Assembly: GCF_012641275.1 (NCBI RefSeq)
Contig: NZ_JABAIA010000004.1
Coordinates: 744,001-808,000 of the forward strand
DNA: 64,000 nt
From: Chitinophaga varians
GTDB taxonomy: Bacteria > Bacteroidota > Bacteroidia > Chitinophagales > Chitinophagaceae
Direction: 5' to 3'
The translations under genes and the position numbers were made by a program. The notes below the pieces were generated by a model. It searched no databases. It was given only the letters and a program-made list of their open reading frames with translations, and had not been told where the DNA came from. Shown here piece after piece: positions 1-9,436 of this stretch; the stretch's first letter is position 1, and the number at the start of each line of letters is the position of its first letter.

Positions 1-32
1 CCTTCATTTTTGGTGTGAACGCTACTTTTTAA
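1..32 (+). CDS. SusC/RagA-type TonB-dependent outer membrane receptor, C-terminal end only
   Basis: Only the last nine codons and the TAA stop (30-32) are inside the window. They read FIFGVNATF, a glycine-aromatic pattern ending in Phe, as expected for the last beta-strand of an outer membrane barrel recognised by the BAM machinery. The SusD gene begins two or so bases later, which is the normal SusC-SusD order. The call rests on this short end and on the neighbour; the rest of the gene lies to the left of the window. Confidence 0.7.
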   Translation, partial: FIFGVNATF

Positions 33-34
33 TC

Positions 35-1708
35 ATGAACGTTAAGCTACTGATGAATATGAAACTGCATAAATTACTGAATATAACCCTGGCAGCGGCC
101 GTGGCCCTGTCCGGATGCCGCAAGCTGGATGTGGACGTGGAATCCCGTTACACGCCCGGTAACTTCCCCACCAACAACGCTTCCTACGCAGCGGCAGTAG
201 GCGCGGTATATGCCCAGCTGGCCAACTCCAAATCCGGCGACGCCACCTACTTCATGAACGGTACCGGTTTCAGCTACGGCGTGGACTACTGGATGCTGCA
301 GGAACTGAGCACTGACGAAGCCATCATCCCCGCCCGTGACGGTAACTACGACGACGGTGGTAAATACCGCTTCCTGCACCTGCATACCTGGACCGGCAAC
401 CTGCCTTTTGTGATCAGCTCGTGGCAATGGGGCTTCGGTGGCATCAATATCGCCAACAACGCGATGAACCTCGTCAAAAGCCTGCCGGATGGTCCACAGA
501 AAAATACTGCTACCGCTGAACTGAAAGCCATGCGCTCTTTGTTCTACTTTTTTATGATGGACTCCTTCGGCAACGTTCCCATCGTAGATACGTACCCGGT
601 GGCCTCCCTGCCGGAAACCAAACCACGTAAGGAAGTTTTCGCCTTCATCGAAAGTTCGCTGAAATCGGCGCTGCCTGATCTGCCCACCAAAGTGGACGGC
701 TCTACCTATGGCCGCGCTACCAAATGGATGGCATTTGCCCTGCTGCAGAAAATGTACCTCAACGCGGAATACTACACCGGTACGCCCCGTTATACAGACG
801 CAGTGGCCATGGCAGACAGTATCCTCATCAACGCGCCCTACACGCTGGACGGCGATTACAGCTCGATCTTCAAACCGGACAACGGTCCGCAGATCCGGGA
901 AACCATCTTCGCCATTCCTTATGACGCCAATCTCATCCCCGGTTGCCACTTTACCCGTTTCGGCCTGCATCCTTTCCTGAAAGCGAAGTTCGACCTGCCG
1001 GACGCTTTCGGCCCCAGCGTGGCGCTCAGTACCATCGCCGATTTCTACGCTTTCTTCAACCTGCCCAACGACGTGCGCAACAACACCTGGCTGGCAGGAG
1101 GGCAATACAATAAAGATGGCTCAAAAAATATCGTCCGCACCAGCACCAAAACACTCGATGCCTCCTCCCAGGGACCTGACCAGCCTATCGACTGGTGGGT
1201 GACCATTACACCGGAAATGAAACTCAAACCCGGCGGCGAAGGAAAACTGGACGTAGGCAACGACCTGCTGGGACAACTCAAAGGCGTTCGCTCTATCAAA
1301 TTCTATCCCGACAAAAACATCAATACGTCCACCCGCTTCCAGAACAACGATATGCCCGTGTTCCGCCTTTCTGATGTGTTGATGATGAAGGCAGAAGCGA
1401 TCCTTCGCGGTGCTGCGCCTACAACGGTGAACGGGGAACTGCAAACGGCCGATGTGCTGGTAAATAAAATCCGCAGCCGTGCCGGTACTATACCGGTGGC
1501 CGGTATCACGCTCGACGACATGCTCGTGGAACGCGCCCGCGAATTTGCCTGGGAAGGATGGAGAAGAAATGACCTGATCCGCTTCGGTAAATTTGAAGGC
1601 CAATGGGGCTTTAAACAGAAAGACAATGATGTGTTCCGCCGCATATTCCCGATCCCGGAAATAGAACTGGCGCTGAACCCTAAACTGACCCGTAACCCGG
1701 GATATTAG
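35..1708 (+). CDS. RagB/SusD family nutrient-uptake outer membrane lipoprotein
   Basis: This is the surface lipoprotein partner of the SusC receptor whose end lies just upstream; such pairs bind oligosaccharides or other nutrients and pass them to the barrel. The N-terminus has a lysine-containing start, a hydrophobic stretch and a lipobox ending LSGC, so it should be a lipoprotein. The C-terminal part has the usual SusD features, including a WRRNDLIRFGKF-type segment and the ending GY. Length (557 residues) is typical. ATG codons at 35, 53 and 59 are all possible; the one at 59 gives the most standard signal peptide, but 35 lies closest to the SusC stop. No polysaccharide enzyme is visible in the same operon, because the operon ends here at a hairpin, so the substrate is unknown. 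Confidence 0.93.
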   Translation: MNVKLLMNMKLHKLLNITLAAAVALSGCRKLDVDVESRYTPGNFPTNNASYAAAVGAVYAQLANSKSGDATYFMNGTGFSYGVDYWMLQELSTDEAIIPARDGNYDDGGKYRFLHLHTWTGNLPFVISSWQWGFGGINIANNAMNLVKSLPDGPQKNTATAELKAMRSLFYFFMMDSFGNVPIVDTYPVASLPETKPRKEVFAFIESSLKSALPDLPTKVDGSTYGRATKWMAFALLQKMYLNAEYYTGTPRYTDAVAMADSILINAPYTLDGDYSSIFKPDNGPQIRETIFAIPYDANLIPGCHFTRFGLHPFLKAKFDLPDAFGPSVALSTIADFYAFFNLPNDVRNNTWLAGGQYNKDGSKNIVRTSTKTLDASSQGPDQPIDWWVTITPEMKLKPGGEGKLDVGNDLLGQLKGVRSIKFYPDKNINTSTRFQNNDMPVFRLSDVLMMKAEAILRGAAPTTVNGELQTADVLVNKIRSRAGTIPVAGITLDDMLVERAREFAWEGWRRNDLIRFGKFEGQWGFKQKDNDVFRRIFPIPEIELALNPKLTRNPGY

Positions 1709-1710
1709 GC

Positions 1711-1805
1711 CATTTGATTATTTAATCATTTAGTCATTTAAATATTTAGGGGGCTGTTTATCATAAACGGCCCCCTAAATATTTAAATGACTAAATGATC
1801 AAATG
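1711..1805. terminator. Long AT-rich hairpin between convergent genes
   Basis: The left arm (about 1711-1759) is complementary to the right arm (about 1763-1805). The core is GGGGGC-t-GTTTA / TAAAC-g-GCCCCC and the outer part is made of words such as ATTTAGTCATTTA. It lies between the SusD gene and the AsmA-like gene, which run towards each other, and its right arm covers the AsmA-like stop codon. It probably ends transcription in both directions. Confidence 0.75.
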
Positions 1806-4800
1806 TTCCTGGCTTTCCCAAGACCCACACGGTACTTGTCCGGTGTACCGGAAATATGGATATGCATAAAACGGCCCTTTTTGCCTTTGTCCACGCTTTC
1901 GATGGCGTCTACCTGGTCAGCGTCCACTTCCTCCCGCTTACGGCCAAATAAAGCCTGAAAACCCACCTGTGTCACCATCCGCATAGGCACGCGGAGGTAA
2001 TAGTTCATTTGCAGGTCCAGCGACTGTTTGCCAGAAACTTCTATATACCCCAACGAAGAGTTGATGTTCATGTTGGGTATTTCCAGTGTTCCGTTTTTAA
2101 AGGTCAGTTTATTCCGCAGGGTGTCAAATCGCACCATGCGCAGGTTTTTGTCCTTGAAATAGGAGGACATGGCCTGCATTGGCCCGAAATCCATCAGTAC
2201 GCCGTTGTGGATCTCTACGTCCATCTGGGCGGCTGTTTCGCTTAACACGGGCGTCATGTCCGGATGCAGCCGCACATGACTTTTGATATGTCCGGAGAGC
2301 CTGCCTTTCAGGTTGTTGTTGAGCACCATGTCCTGCCCGAAGTTGTCAAACTTCAGCAGCATCCTGGTCATGTCCACACTGTCTAGCCGGATACCACTGC
2401 GGAAATAGAGTTTGGCGGGGTCGGAGGCATTAAGGACGCCACGCATCCCGATATGGCCGCCGGCCATCCGTACGGAAATGGTGTCTACCTTCACGCGCTG
2501 GTCTTTCTGCATATGCACATTGGCCAGTACTTCCTTCATCCACAGCCGTTGATAGCGTATTTTTCCGATGTTGACCTGCGCGTCAAAATTACTAAAGGGG
2601 ATTTTGAAGATATTGAAGCCTGCGGCATGCAGACTGTCGTTTTCCCGGACGGTAGTGGGTTTGAGCGGTGCTTTGGCCTGTGCGGTATGATCTGCGAAGT
2701 CATAGTTCATCAACTCGTCCACATTCAGGTACTGTGATTTGAAGCTGAAGAAATTGTTGCGTTCTTTGCCCTGCCTGTCAGGCCCGGCATACAGCTTGAG
2801 GTTCATATCAAAATCAGTGGTGCCTATTTTACCGGTGAGCGTATCTACAACGAGATAGCGGTTGGCGCCATAACGAATTCTCCCCTTGATATTTTCCAGT
2901 TGTATCGGATGTTGTTTGAGCGTACCGGAAATATTGGCGATATGGGCGTCTACCCGTTTGAAGACGGTGTCATAACGCATGTTGAGCCTGGCCCTTAACC
3001 AGAGTTTTCCTGCTTCTTCATACCAATAGCCCTGTGGGATGAACTTACGCCCGCGCGGGCCGATCAGATCGTTGACGGCGATACGGTCCGACTTCAGGTC
3101 GAACGCCAGTTCGGTACGGCCTTTTTTGATTTTGTTGAACCAAAGCGGGTAGTTATTGAGCCTGGCTTTAAAGGCAAAGCCGCTGCTGTCGATATGACCG
3201 CTGAAGTTGCGTATCAGCAGGCTGGTATCGTTGATGGTGATGTCTGCGCCGAAATCATGCAGCGCATGCGGATATTGTTTGAAGGCCGCGCCGAGGTTAG
3301 TCAGCCGGAAAGTTCCTCTGGGCAAGGGGTTGGGATGCAGCAGTTCTTTGACTGACGTCTCCAGCGCCAGGCCGATATGGAAACCGGAAATCACTTCCTG
3401 CCTTAGTACTTTATGGGTACTATCTGCCAGCATCAGTTCCCCGGGATGAATGGCATCCCCGGACGCCCTGAAGGTGATGGCGATGGGCTTCTGTTGCGCG
3501 TGGAAGATGGCAGGCAAGTCGCTGACAGACCCACTGGCCTTTATATCGGAGCTGCCTATACGAAAAGCGATGGAATCGAGTTCCAGTCTGCCGTTGCGCA
3601 GTTGCGCGTGCAGGTTCATTTTGCGAACGGGCAGGGGATAGTTGGGTATACGGAATTCCAGGTTGCTGACGGTCAGCTCGCTTTGGACGCCTTCTTTCAG
3701 TTTGGCCAGCTGTTGTTCAGGAAGATGGATGTCTACCAGTTCCTTGAAGTTCATGTTCAATGCGATCTGTCCCTGCAGCTGTTCCAGGTCTTTGATGCCC
3801 AGGAACTCGCCCACAAACTTCAGGTCCAGCTCGGAATATACCTGCATCACGATTTGCGGGTCAGTGAAGTCTTTCATGACGAAATTACCTCTGAAAACAC
3901 CCTGTCCCGGCCTGGCATTGATGCCAAGAAGGTGCAGCTCGGAAGTTTTCAGCGTATGGGCGTCGCCGTTGGTATAGTACCCTTTGAAGCCCAGTGAATC
4001 TACCTTACGGTCGATGTTTTTGTTCTGGAACCATACATTTTCGCAGCCGAAATTGACCCTGATAGCGGGAAGCTCGTTTTTTGAGAGTTTCCCTTTGACG
4101 GTGCCGTCGAAAAAGATGCGGCCGTCGCGGCGGTATTTTTCCATCATCGTGGCGATGTCGTTCGGCACCAGCGCAAAGAGGAGGTTCAGGTCTGGCCGGT
4201 CGCCTTTAACCTGTAGGTCCAGCCATGTTTCTTTGCCCAGCACGGCGTTGCCGGCCAGCGAGAGACTGGCATTTTCCAGTTTGACGGTACTGGGCGAGAG
4301 GAACAGCTGGTTTTTACGGAGGTCGTAGTTGCCTTTCAGGTCCAGCGACACTTTGCGGTTGCGGAACAACGTGCTGTCGGTGCGGCTCGTGAAATCGAAC
4401 AGCATTTTACTGTCCAGTTCCAGCGCCATGCTATCGCCCTCCATCTTAAAAGAGGTTTTCATTTTATCAATATGGGACACCATTTTCCAGCCGGACACGG
4501 CGTCCAGATAAGTCACATCGATATTTTTCAGGATGACCCTTTTCAGGTCGAGGCTCAGTGCCTCTGCGCTGTCGGCGACGGCAGTAGCCACGCTGTCGGA
4601 CTTAAAGGCATGTGCCTTGATCAGGTCTACTTCGCCATTGGCGGCACGGGCAATATGTACGTTACCGTTAGCCACTACAACGATACGCACCTGGTAGCGC
4701 CCCCGCAGAAGGTCTGGGAGACTGAAACCGGCATACAGCCTTTCCACTTCGTACAAAGGTTTCCCGTCCATGCGTTTGTTGGCATAAAAACGAACATGGT

Positions 4801-5029
4801 GTAAGGCAATGGACATATAGGGGAAATTGCTGAAAGGAGAGATGCTGCTTTTCTCCAGCACCAGTTCACCGGCAAATTGTTTATTCAGCTCGTCAACTGC
4901 CAGTTGGGTCAGGCGCTGTTGCTGACTGTACAGAATACCACCTGCGATGCCGGTCAACAGCAACAAGGCAGCCAGCGATATCAGCACCACACGGATGATT
5001 TTTTTTCCTGCTTTCATGTTAAAGGCCAC
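1799..5029 (-). CDS. AsmA-like envelope protein (AsmA/TamB superfamily)
   Basis: A 1076-residue protein with one N-terminal membrane segment (about residues 11-31) followed by a very long beta-rich periplasmic region. The N-terminal part resembles AsmA proteins, with LAVDELNKQF and the SISPFSNFPYMSIAL segment, and the C-terminal part has the AsmA_2-like GVLMDFGPM pattern. AsmA/TamB-type proteins are thought to form hydrophobic grooves that move phospholipids between the inner and outer membranes; this role is family knowledge and not shown here. ATG at 5029 or at 5017 (MKAGKK) could be the start. It is a single gene, convergent with SusD and divergent from the glycosidase gene. Confidence 0.8.
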   Translation of the reverse strand: MAFNMKAGKKIIRVVLISLAALLLLTGIAGGILYSQQQRLTQLAVDELNKQFAGELVLEKSSISPFSNFPYMSIALHHVRFYANKRMDGKPLYEVERLYAGFSLPDLLRGRYQVRIVVVANGNVHIARAANGEVDLIKAHAFKSDSVATAVADSAEALSLDLKRVILKNIDVTYLDAVSGWKMVSHIDKMKTSFKMEGDSMALELDSKMLFDFTSRTDSTLFRNRKVSLDLKGNYDLRKNQLFLSPSTVKLENASLSLAGNAVLGKETWLDLQVKGDRPDLNLLFALVPNDIATMMEKYRRDGRIFFDGTVKGKLSKNELPAIRVNFGCENVWFQNKNIDRKVDSLGFKGYYTNGDAHTLKTSELHLLGINARPGQGVFRGNFVMKDFTDPQIVMQVYSELDLKFVGEFLGIKDLEQLQGQIALNMNFKELVDIHLPEQQLAKLKEGVQSELTVSNLEFRIPNYPLPVRKMNLHAQLRNGRLELDSIAFRIGSSDIKASGSVSDLPAIFHAQQKPIAITFRASGDAIHPGELMLADSTHKVLRQEVISGFHIGLALETSVKELLHPNPLPRGTFRLTNLGAAFKQYPHALHDFGADITINDTSLLIRNFSGHIDSSGFAFKARLNNYPLWFNKIKKGRTELAFDLKSDRIAVNDLIGPRGRKFIPQGYWYEEAGKLWLRARLNMRYDTVFKRVDAHIANISGTLKQHPIQLENIKGRIRYGANRYLVVDTLTGKIGTTDFDMNLKLYAGPDRQGKERNNFFSFKSQYLNVDELMNYDFADHTAQAKAPLKPTTVRENDSLHAAGFNIFKIPFSNFDAQVNIGKIRYQRLWMKEVLANVHMQKDQRVKVDTISVRMAGGHIGMRGVLNASDPAKLYFRSGIRLDSVDMTRMLLKFDNFGQDMVLNNNLKGRLSGHIKSHVRLHPDMTPVLSETAAQMDVEIHNGVLMDFGPMQAMSSYFKDKNLRMVRFDTLRNKLTFKNGTLEIPNMNINSSLGYIEVSGKQSLDLQMNYYLRVPMRMVTQVGFQALFGRKREEVDADQVDAIESVDKGKKGRFMHIHISGTPDKYRVGLGKARNI

Positions 5030-5155
5030 TCTGAGGCGTAAAAATATTTAAAATATGCGCGGGGTGTATATGGACGGATGTTGGGGATGTGTTAAAGTTT
5101 TGCAGGATAAGTAAAGTTGCTTTATTATTTTTAGCGGTGATGAAAATCTGATCGT

Positions 5156-6139
5156 ATGATGAAAAAATATGCTGCTCTGCTGGCAGCCACCACACTGGCT
5201 TTGACGCTGCACGCACAGGAAACGAAGTTGCCAGGCCACGCCGGCAACCCGGTCATACCGGGATGGTATGCCGACCCTGAAGGCATGGTGCTCGGTAAAA
5301 AATACTGGATATTCCCCACTTTTTCCGCGCCGTATGAACAACAGGTGTTTTTCGATGCTTTTTCTTCCGATGACCTTGTCCACTGGAAAAAACATCCGCG
5401 TATCCTGGATTCTGCCGCCGTCAAATGGGCTAAACGCGCAATGTGGGCGCCCGCTGTGGTCCAAAAAGGGAAACAGTATTTTTTCTTCTTCGGCGCCAAC
5501 GATATTCAGCATAATGGCGAACGTGGCGGTATAGGCGTGGCCGTAGCCGACAAACCAGAAGGCCCTTACCGTGATTATCTCGGCAAACCGCTGGTAGACA
5601 GTATCTTCCATGGCGCTCAACCAATCGACCAGTACGTGTTCAGGGACAAAGACGGGGCTTATTACCTGATCTATGGCGGATGGGGGCACTGTAATATCGC
5701 CCGGCTGAAAGATGATTTTACGGGCTTCATACCATTTGCTGATGGTACTGTTTTCCGGGAGATAACACCCGAAAAATACGTGGAAGGACCTACGATGTTT
5801 ATGAAGAACGGAAAGTATTACTTTATGTGGTCGGAAGGTGGTTGGACCGGCCCGGACTATTGTGTGGCCTATGCTATCGCCGACAGTCCTGTCGGGCCTT
5901 TTAAGCGCATCGGTAAAATCCTGGAGCAGGACGAAACCATCGCCAGGGGCGCAGGCCATCACTCGGTGATTCACAATGCCAAACACGACCAGTGGTTTAT
6001 CGTGTACCACCGCCCACCGCTGGACAAAAAAGGAGCCAACGAAAGGGAAACCTGCATCGATAAAATGGAATTTAATGCAGATGGTACCATCCGCCCGGTA
6101 GTGATGACCAAGGAAGGCGTCGCCGCGCTGAAACTCTGA
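5156..6139 (+). CDS. Glycoside hydrolase family 43-like protein, secreted
   Basis: The 327-residue product starts with a signal peptide (MMKKYAALLAATTLALTLHAQ-type, cleaved near residue 21). It then has the five-bladed propeller signature of GH43/GH117-like enzymes: WYADPEGMVLGKKYWIFPT near residue 36 (first catalytic Asp), repeated YYLIYGG and YYFMWSEGGW blades, and a histidine-rich GAGHHSVI near the end. Family members cut arabinose- or xylose-containing glycans; the exact substrate cannot be read here. It stands alone between two divergent or convergent neighbours and is not joined to a SusCD operon. An ATT-rich region with TATTTTTA upstream may hold its promoter. Confidence 0.82.
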   Translation: MMKKYAALLAATTLALTLHAQETKLPGHAGNPVIPGWYADPEGMVLGKKYWIFPTFSAPYEQQVFFDAFSSDDLVHWKKHPRILDSAAVKWAKRAMWAPAVVQKGKQYFFFFGANDIQHNGERGGIGVAVADKPEGPYRDYLGKPLVDSIFHGAQPIDQYVFRDKDGAYYLIYGGWGHCNIARLKDDFTGFIPFADGTVFREITPEKYVEGPTMFMKNGKYYFMWSEGGWTGPDYCVAYAIADSPVGPFKRIGKILEQDETIARGAGHHSVIHNAKHDQWFIVYHRPPLDKKGANERETCIDKMEFNADGTIRPVVMTKEGVAALKL

Positions 6140-6143
6140 GTGG

Positions 6144-7412
6144 TCAGGCGCGGGCGCTGTTGCGGTCATTGGTCAGCATCTTGCCGGACGATGGAAAGAT
6201 GCCGGGGGCGGCAGGCTGGCTTTTTCGGCGATGCTGCACAAATACAATAGTAGCGACAATACCTGTCAGCCCGGCAATGCATACGGTCGCCCGCGGGCCT
6301 ATCCACTGGGCCATCAGGCCTGTCAGCAGACTGCCGATAGGAATCATGCCCTGGTAGGCCATGATGTAGTAACTGATCGCCCTGGCACGCATGGCCGGAA
6401 TGGCGTGTGTCTGGATATAAGTATTGATGGCCGAGGTCTGCGCCATCATGCCTACACCGGACAAAGTCATGAATAACAGCGCCAGTGGCAACCAGCCGGC
6501 ATAGGAGAGCAACACCAGGCTCAAACCAAATATCAGGCTGGAGGTGATCAGTATTTTGACCAGGTCTTTACCGGCCTTTAATTGCGCCATATAAATGGCC
6601 GCCGCAATGGAACCCAGCCCGGCAGCACTTTCAAACCAACTGAAAGTCCTAGCGCTGCCGTTAAAAATATCCTTGGCGAAAATAGGCATCAGGGTGTTGA
6701 AGGGCATCACCAGCAGACTGCTGGCGGTAAGCATCAGCAATAGGGAGGAAAGGTCCCTGTCATGGGAAATATATTGCCATCCCTCTCTCAGTTCTGCCCA
6801 GATACTGCGTTCTGACTTCACGATCACGGGCAGGTCCATCTTCATCATAAACAACGAAATCAATACCGGGACATAGCTGAGAAAGTTACCGGCAAAACAG
6901 ATATCTTCCCCGAAGGTGCTCAGCACAATGCCTGCCAGCGCCGGACCGGCAATACGGGCGAAGTTGGCCATAGTGGAGTTGAGCGCAATGGCATTAGGAA
7001 GGTCCTCCTTGTTTTCTACCATTTCCATCATCAGAGACTGCCGGCAGGTAACATCAAATGCGTTGATAATGCCCTGTACGAGCGACAGGAAAATAATGCC
7101 GGGAATATTGTAAAACCGCAACAGGATCATCAGCGCCAGCGCGCCTGCCTGCGCCATCGAAATCACCTGTGTGATGATCATCAGGCGGTAACGGTTATGG
7201 CGGTCAATGTAACTGCCTGCATAAGGTGACAGGAAAAGGGAAGGAATAAGGCTGACAAAGCTGACCACACCCAGTAGTACCGCGGAATTGGTTAACCGGT
7301 ACACCAGCCAGCACGCAGCTGTTTTCTGCATCCAGGTACCTATCAGGGAAATAGATTGTCCGTAAAAAAAGAGCCGGTAGTTCCGGGATTTTAAAGAGCG
7401 AAATACATCCAT
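6144..7412 (-). CDS. Major facilitator superfamily transporter (MFS_3/EntS-like)
   Basis: An integral membrane protein of about 422 residues with around twelve hydrophobic segments. The start FRSLKSRNYRLFFYGQSISLIGTWM is typical of the MFS_3 family that includes the enterobactin exporter EntS, and of many drug exporters. The ATG at 7412 (MDVFRSLK) fits the family; an in-frame ATG at 7448 would add twelve unusual residues. The gene is divergent from a LysR regulator, a common arrangement in which the regulator controls the exporter. The substrate is not evident. Its stop is only a few bases from the glycosidase stop, so the two genes are convergent. Confidence 0.87.
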   Translation of the reverse strand: MDVFRSLKSRNYRLFFYGQSISLIGTWMQKTAACWLVYRLTNSAVLLGVVSFVSLIPSLFLSPYAGSYIDRHNRYRLMIITQVISMAQAGALALMILLRFYNIPGIIFLSLVQGIINAFDVTCRQSLMMEMVENKEDLPNAIALNSTMANFARIAGPALAGIVLSTFGEDICFAGNFLSYVPVLISLFMMKMDLPVIVKSERSIWAELREGWQYISHDRDLSSLLLMLTASSLLVMPFNTLMPIFAKDIFNGSARTFSWFESAAGLGSIAAAIYMAQLKAGKDLVKILITSSLIFGLSLVLLSYAGWLPLALLFMTLSGVGMMAQTSAINTYIQTHAIPAMRARAISYYIMAYQGMIPIGSLLTGLMAQWIGPRATVCIAGLTGIVATIVFVQHRRKSQPAAPGIFPSSGKMLTNDRNSARA

Positions 7413-7489
7413 CAAAAATTTATTTATGAAAGCGGGAATGCCAGGCATTCCTTTTAATAATCTGATGGTGCAAATTTCGGTCAGATCGA

Positions 7490-7497
7490 TATATTTG
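7490..7497 (+). promoter_or_regulatory. Probable -7 box (TATATTTG) of the LysR-family gene
   Basis: The octamer matches the Bacteroidota -7 consensus TAnnTTTG exactly and lies 47 bases before the start codon. No good TTTG -33 box is seen at the usual 19-21 base distance, so the assignment is moderate. Confidence 0.45.
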
Positions 7498-7544
7498 TAA
7501 AATAGATTGTTTTAATGATATCCATTGGTAAAAACGATTGATCT

Positions 7545-8432
7545 ATGGAACTCCGGCAACTGGCTTATTTTGTGAAAGCCGCGGAAACAGCCCACTTTAC
7601 GGAGGCTGCAGCGGCCATGTATATTACACAGTCCACCCTGTCGCAGCAGATCAAGGCCCTGGAAACAGAACTGGGCATGCCGCTGTTTGACCGTGTGGGC
7701 AAACACGTGCAGCTCACGGAAGCAGGCAGTGTGTTCCTGCTGCATGCCCGGCAAATACTCCTCGATGTGGAGAAAGGCAAACAGGCGATAGAAGGGCTGC
7801 AAAATCTGCTCACCGGCGAGCTGCGTATCGGCGCCACCTATGCTTTTACTTCACTGCTGCTGCCGGCATTGACGTCCTTTCCGGAGAAATATCCTGGCCT
7901 GCGCATCTTTGTGCATTATGGCAACACGGAAGAACTGGAAAGGAAGCTGCGGTCGTCTGAACTGGATTTTGTCCTGGCGTTTCATCAGCTGACGCCGGGC
8001 AAAGAGTTTGAAAGCCAGGAGCTGTTTATCTCCAAAGTAGTGATGGCAGTCTCTAAAAAGCATCCTATGGCGCAACTGAAGGAGATCAACCTGAAAAGCC
8101 TGGACGGGATGGAGATGATCCTGGCCTCTAAAGGCTTTAGTTCCCGCGATTTCCTCAGTGAGGTGCTGGAGAAACACAAAGTGTACCCGGCTGTGAGAAT
8201 TGAGCTCAATGATGTGCATGCATTGTTGTCCATGCTGGAAGGCGGGCATTGGGTAACGTTGCTGAATGAACGGGCGCTCAACGGCTGGAAAAACCTGGTG
8301 GCGGTGCCTATCGCTGGCAAAGCCTTGCTGCGCAAGGCTTATGTGCTCTGGCAGAAAGGGACTTACCGCAAAAAGGCGGCAGACCTCTTCGTGAAGGAGC
8401 TGTTAAAAAGCATAGAAAAACAAAAGCAGTAG
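7545..8432 (+). CDS. LysR family transcriptional regulator
   Basis: The product has 295 residues. Residues 1-60 form the LysR-type winged helix-turn-helix, with MELRQLAYFVKAAETAHFT and the recognition part TQSTLSQQIKALE; residues 90-290 form the periplasmic-binding-like effector domain. The domain order and size are typical, close to the CynR/CbbR kind. It is transcribed away from the MFS transporter gene 132 bases away, which makes that transporter the most likely target. The effector is unknown. Confidence 0.92.
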   Translation: MELRQLAYFVKAAETAHFTEAAAAMYITQSTLSQQIKALETELGMPLFDRVGKHVQLTEAGSVFLLHARQILLDVEKGKQAIEGLQNLLTGELRIGATYAFTSLLLPALTSFPEKYPGLRIFVHYGNTEELERKLRSSELDFVLAFHQLTPGKEFESQELFISKVVMAVSKKHPMAQLKEINLKSLDGMEMILASKGFSSRDFLSEVLEKHKVYPAVRIELNDVHALLSMLEGGHWVTLLNERALNGWKNLVAVPIAGKALLRKAYVLWQKGTYRKKAADLFVKELLKSIEKQKQ

Positions 8433-8435
8433 TCC

Positions 8436-9413
8436 TTACTGTGCGTCCATCACCTGTAGTGCCCCGTACTTAAAATATTTATCAAAAGTGGTCAGGAAAG
8501 TATTGAGACTGGTAAATCCCAGCCGGTCCATAATGGTGGTCACCGGTGTGTTGCGGGTGCTCAGCATTTCAAAAGCTACGGCCATTTTTTCCTGTAATAC
8601 CAGCTCCGGTATGGTCAGGTGGAACTCCTGCTCAAACGGGCGGCGTAGCAGCGCTTCTTCCACGCCAAATTTCTGTTGCAGCATTTTGTAGGTCAGTGGT
8701 TCATCAAGATGGTCCAGGATGTAGCGGAAAATCTCGTACAACTGCTGCCTTTTGGCTTCGTTCATCATAATGGGCGCCGGTGCTATCAGCCGCCGGGTGT
8801 AGTTGCCGTAGAAGTCGGCAGCATTGCGGCGAAAGAAACTATAGGCGCTGTTGCCGATGTATTTGGCCCGCAGGATACGGTCACGTATCAGGCGGCTCAC
8901 AGGGTTTAGGAGGAATGGCGCCTTATGCAGCGGTTCTGTCACATTGGAAACCGGAATGGCAGCCAGTGCGCTCAGCAGGGGAAATTCCCGTGCCAGCTCT
9001 TTCAGGGCGTAAGGTTCTATATTGATATGAAAGCTGAGTGGTTGTGAAGAGCCAGGCAGTGGCGGTTCTTCAGCCGCCATAACGTTGAAGAGGCTGACTT
9101 CTTTTTCCAGCTGTTGGCGGTTGTTGATAGTGCCCCGCATACTCTCTACGTCGTCGTACGCGTGAAGGGTGATCACCTGGTACTGCGAGTAGTGGCGGAG
9201 CTGCACGCCCGGCCGCATCTGAATGCTGTGCACCCAGATAGAGAATTCACCGGCCCTGATGTTCTGATCAAGGATAGAGCCGTCTTTGTCTTCATGGTAA
9301 TAAAACCGCGCATAGGGGATGAGTTGCCCCTGGAATGCAGCGGGAATGTCCTGGTGCGGCGTAAACGTCGTGTCATCCCTTTCGATGTACAGGATTTTGG
9401 TAGTTGATTTCAT
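8436..9413 (-). CDS. AraC family transcriptional regulator
   Basis: A 325-residue protein whose last hundred residues look like an AraC-type double helix-turn-helix, with EKMAVAFEMLSTRNTPVTTIMDRLGFTSLNTFLTTFDKYF near residues 275-317. The N-terminal 200 residues match no domain that I recognise; they probably bind a ligand or a partner. The gene lies 23 bases downstream of the FecR gene on the same strand and may be co-transcribed with the sigma/FecR pair, although operons of that type usually continue into SusC/SusD. It is convergent with the LysR gene, with three bases between the stops. Confidence 0.8.
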   Translation of the reverse strand: MKSTTKILYIERDDTTFTPHQDIPAAFQGQLIPYARFYYHEDKDGSILDQNIRAGEFSIWVHSIQMRPGVQLRHYSQYQVITLHAYDDVESMRGTINNRQQLEKEVSLFNVMAAEEPPLPGSSQPLSFHINIEPYALKELAREFPLLSALAAIPVSNVTEPLHKAPFLLNPVSRLIRDRILRAKYIGNSAYSFFRRNAADFYGNYTRRLIAPAPIMMNEAKRQQLYEIFRYILDHLDEPLTYKMLQQKFGVEEALLRRPFEQEFHLTIPELVLQEKMAVAFEMLSTRNTPVTTIMDRLGFTSLNTFLTTFDKYFKYGALQVMDAQ

Positions 9414-9436
9414 TTGGAAATGGTTTTGATCAGGAC

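Noticed and set aside
74..1105. A 343-residue minus-strand frame opposite SusD
   Set aside because: SusD is clearly coded on the other strand.
5048..6169. A 373-residue minus-strand frame opposite the glycosidase
   Set aside because: The plus strand has a signal peptide and GH43 motifs; the minus frame has none.
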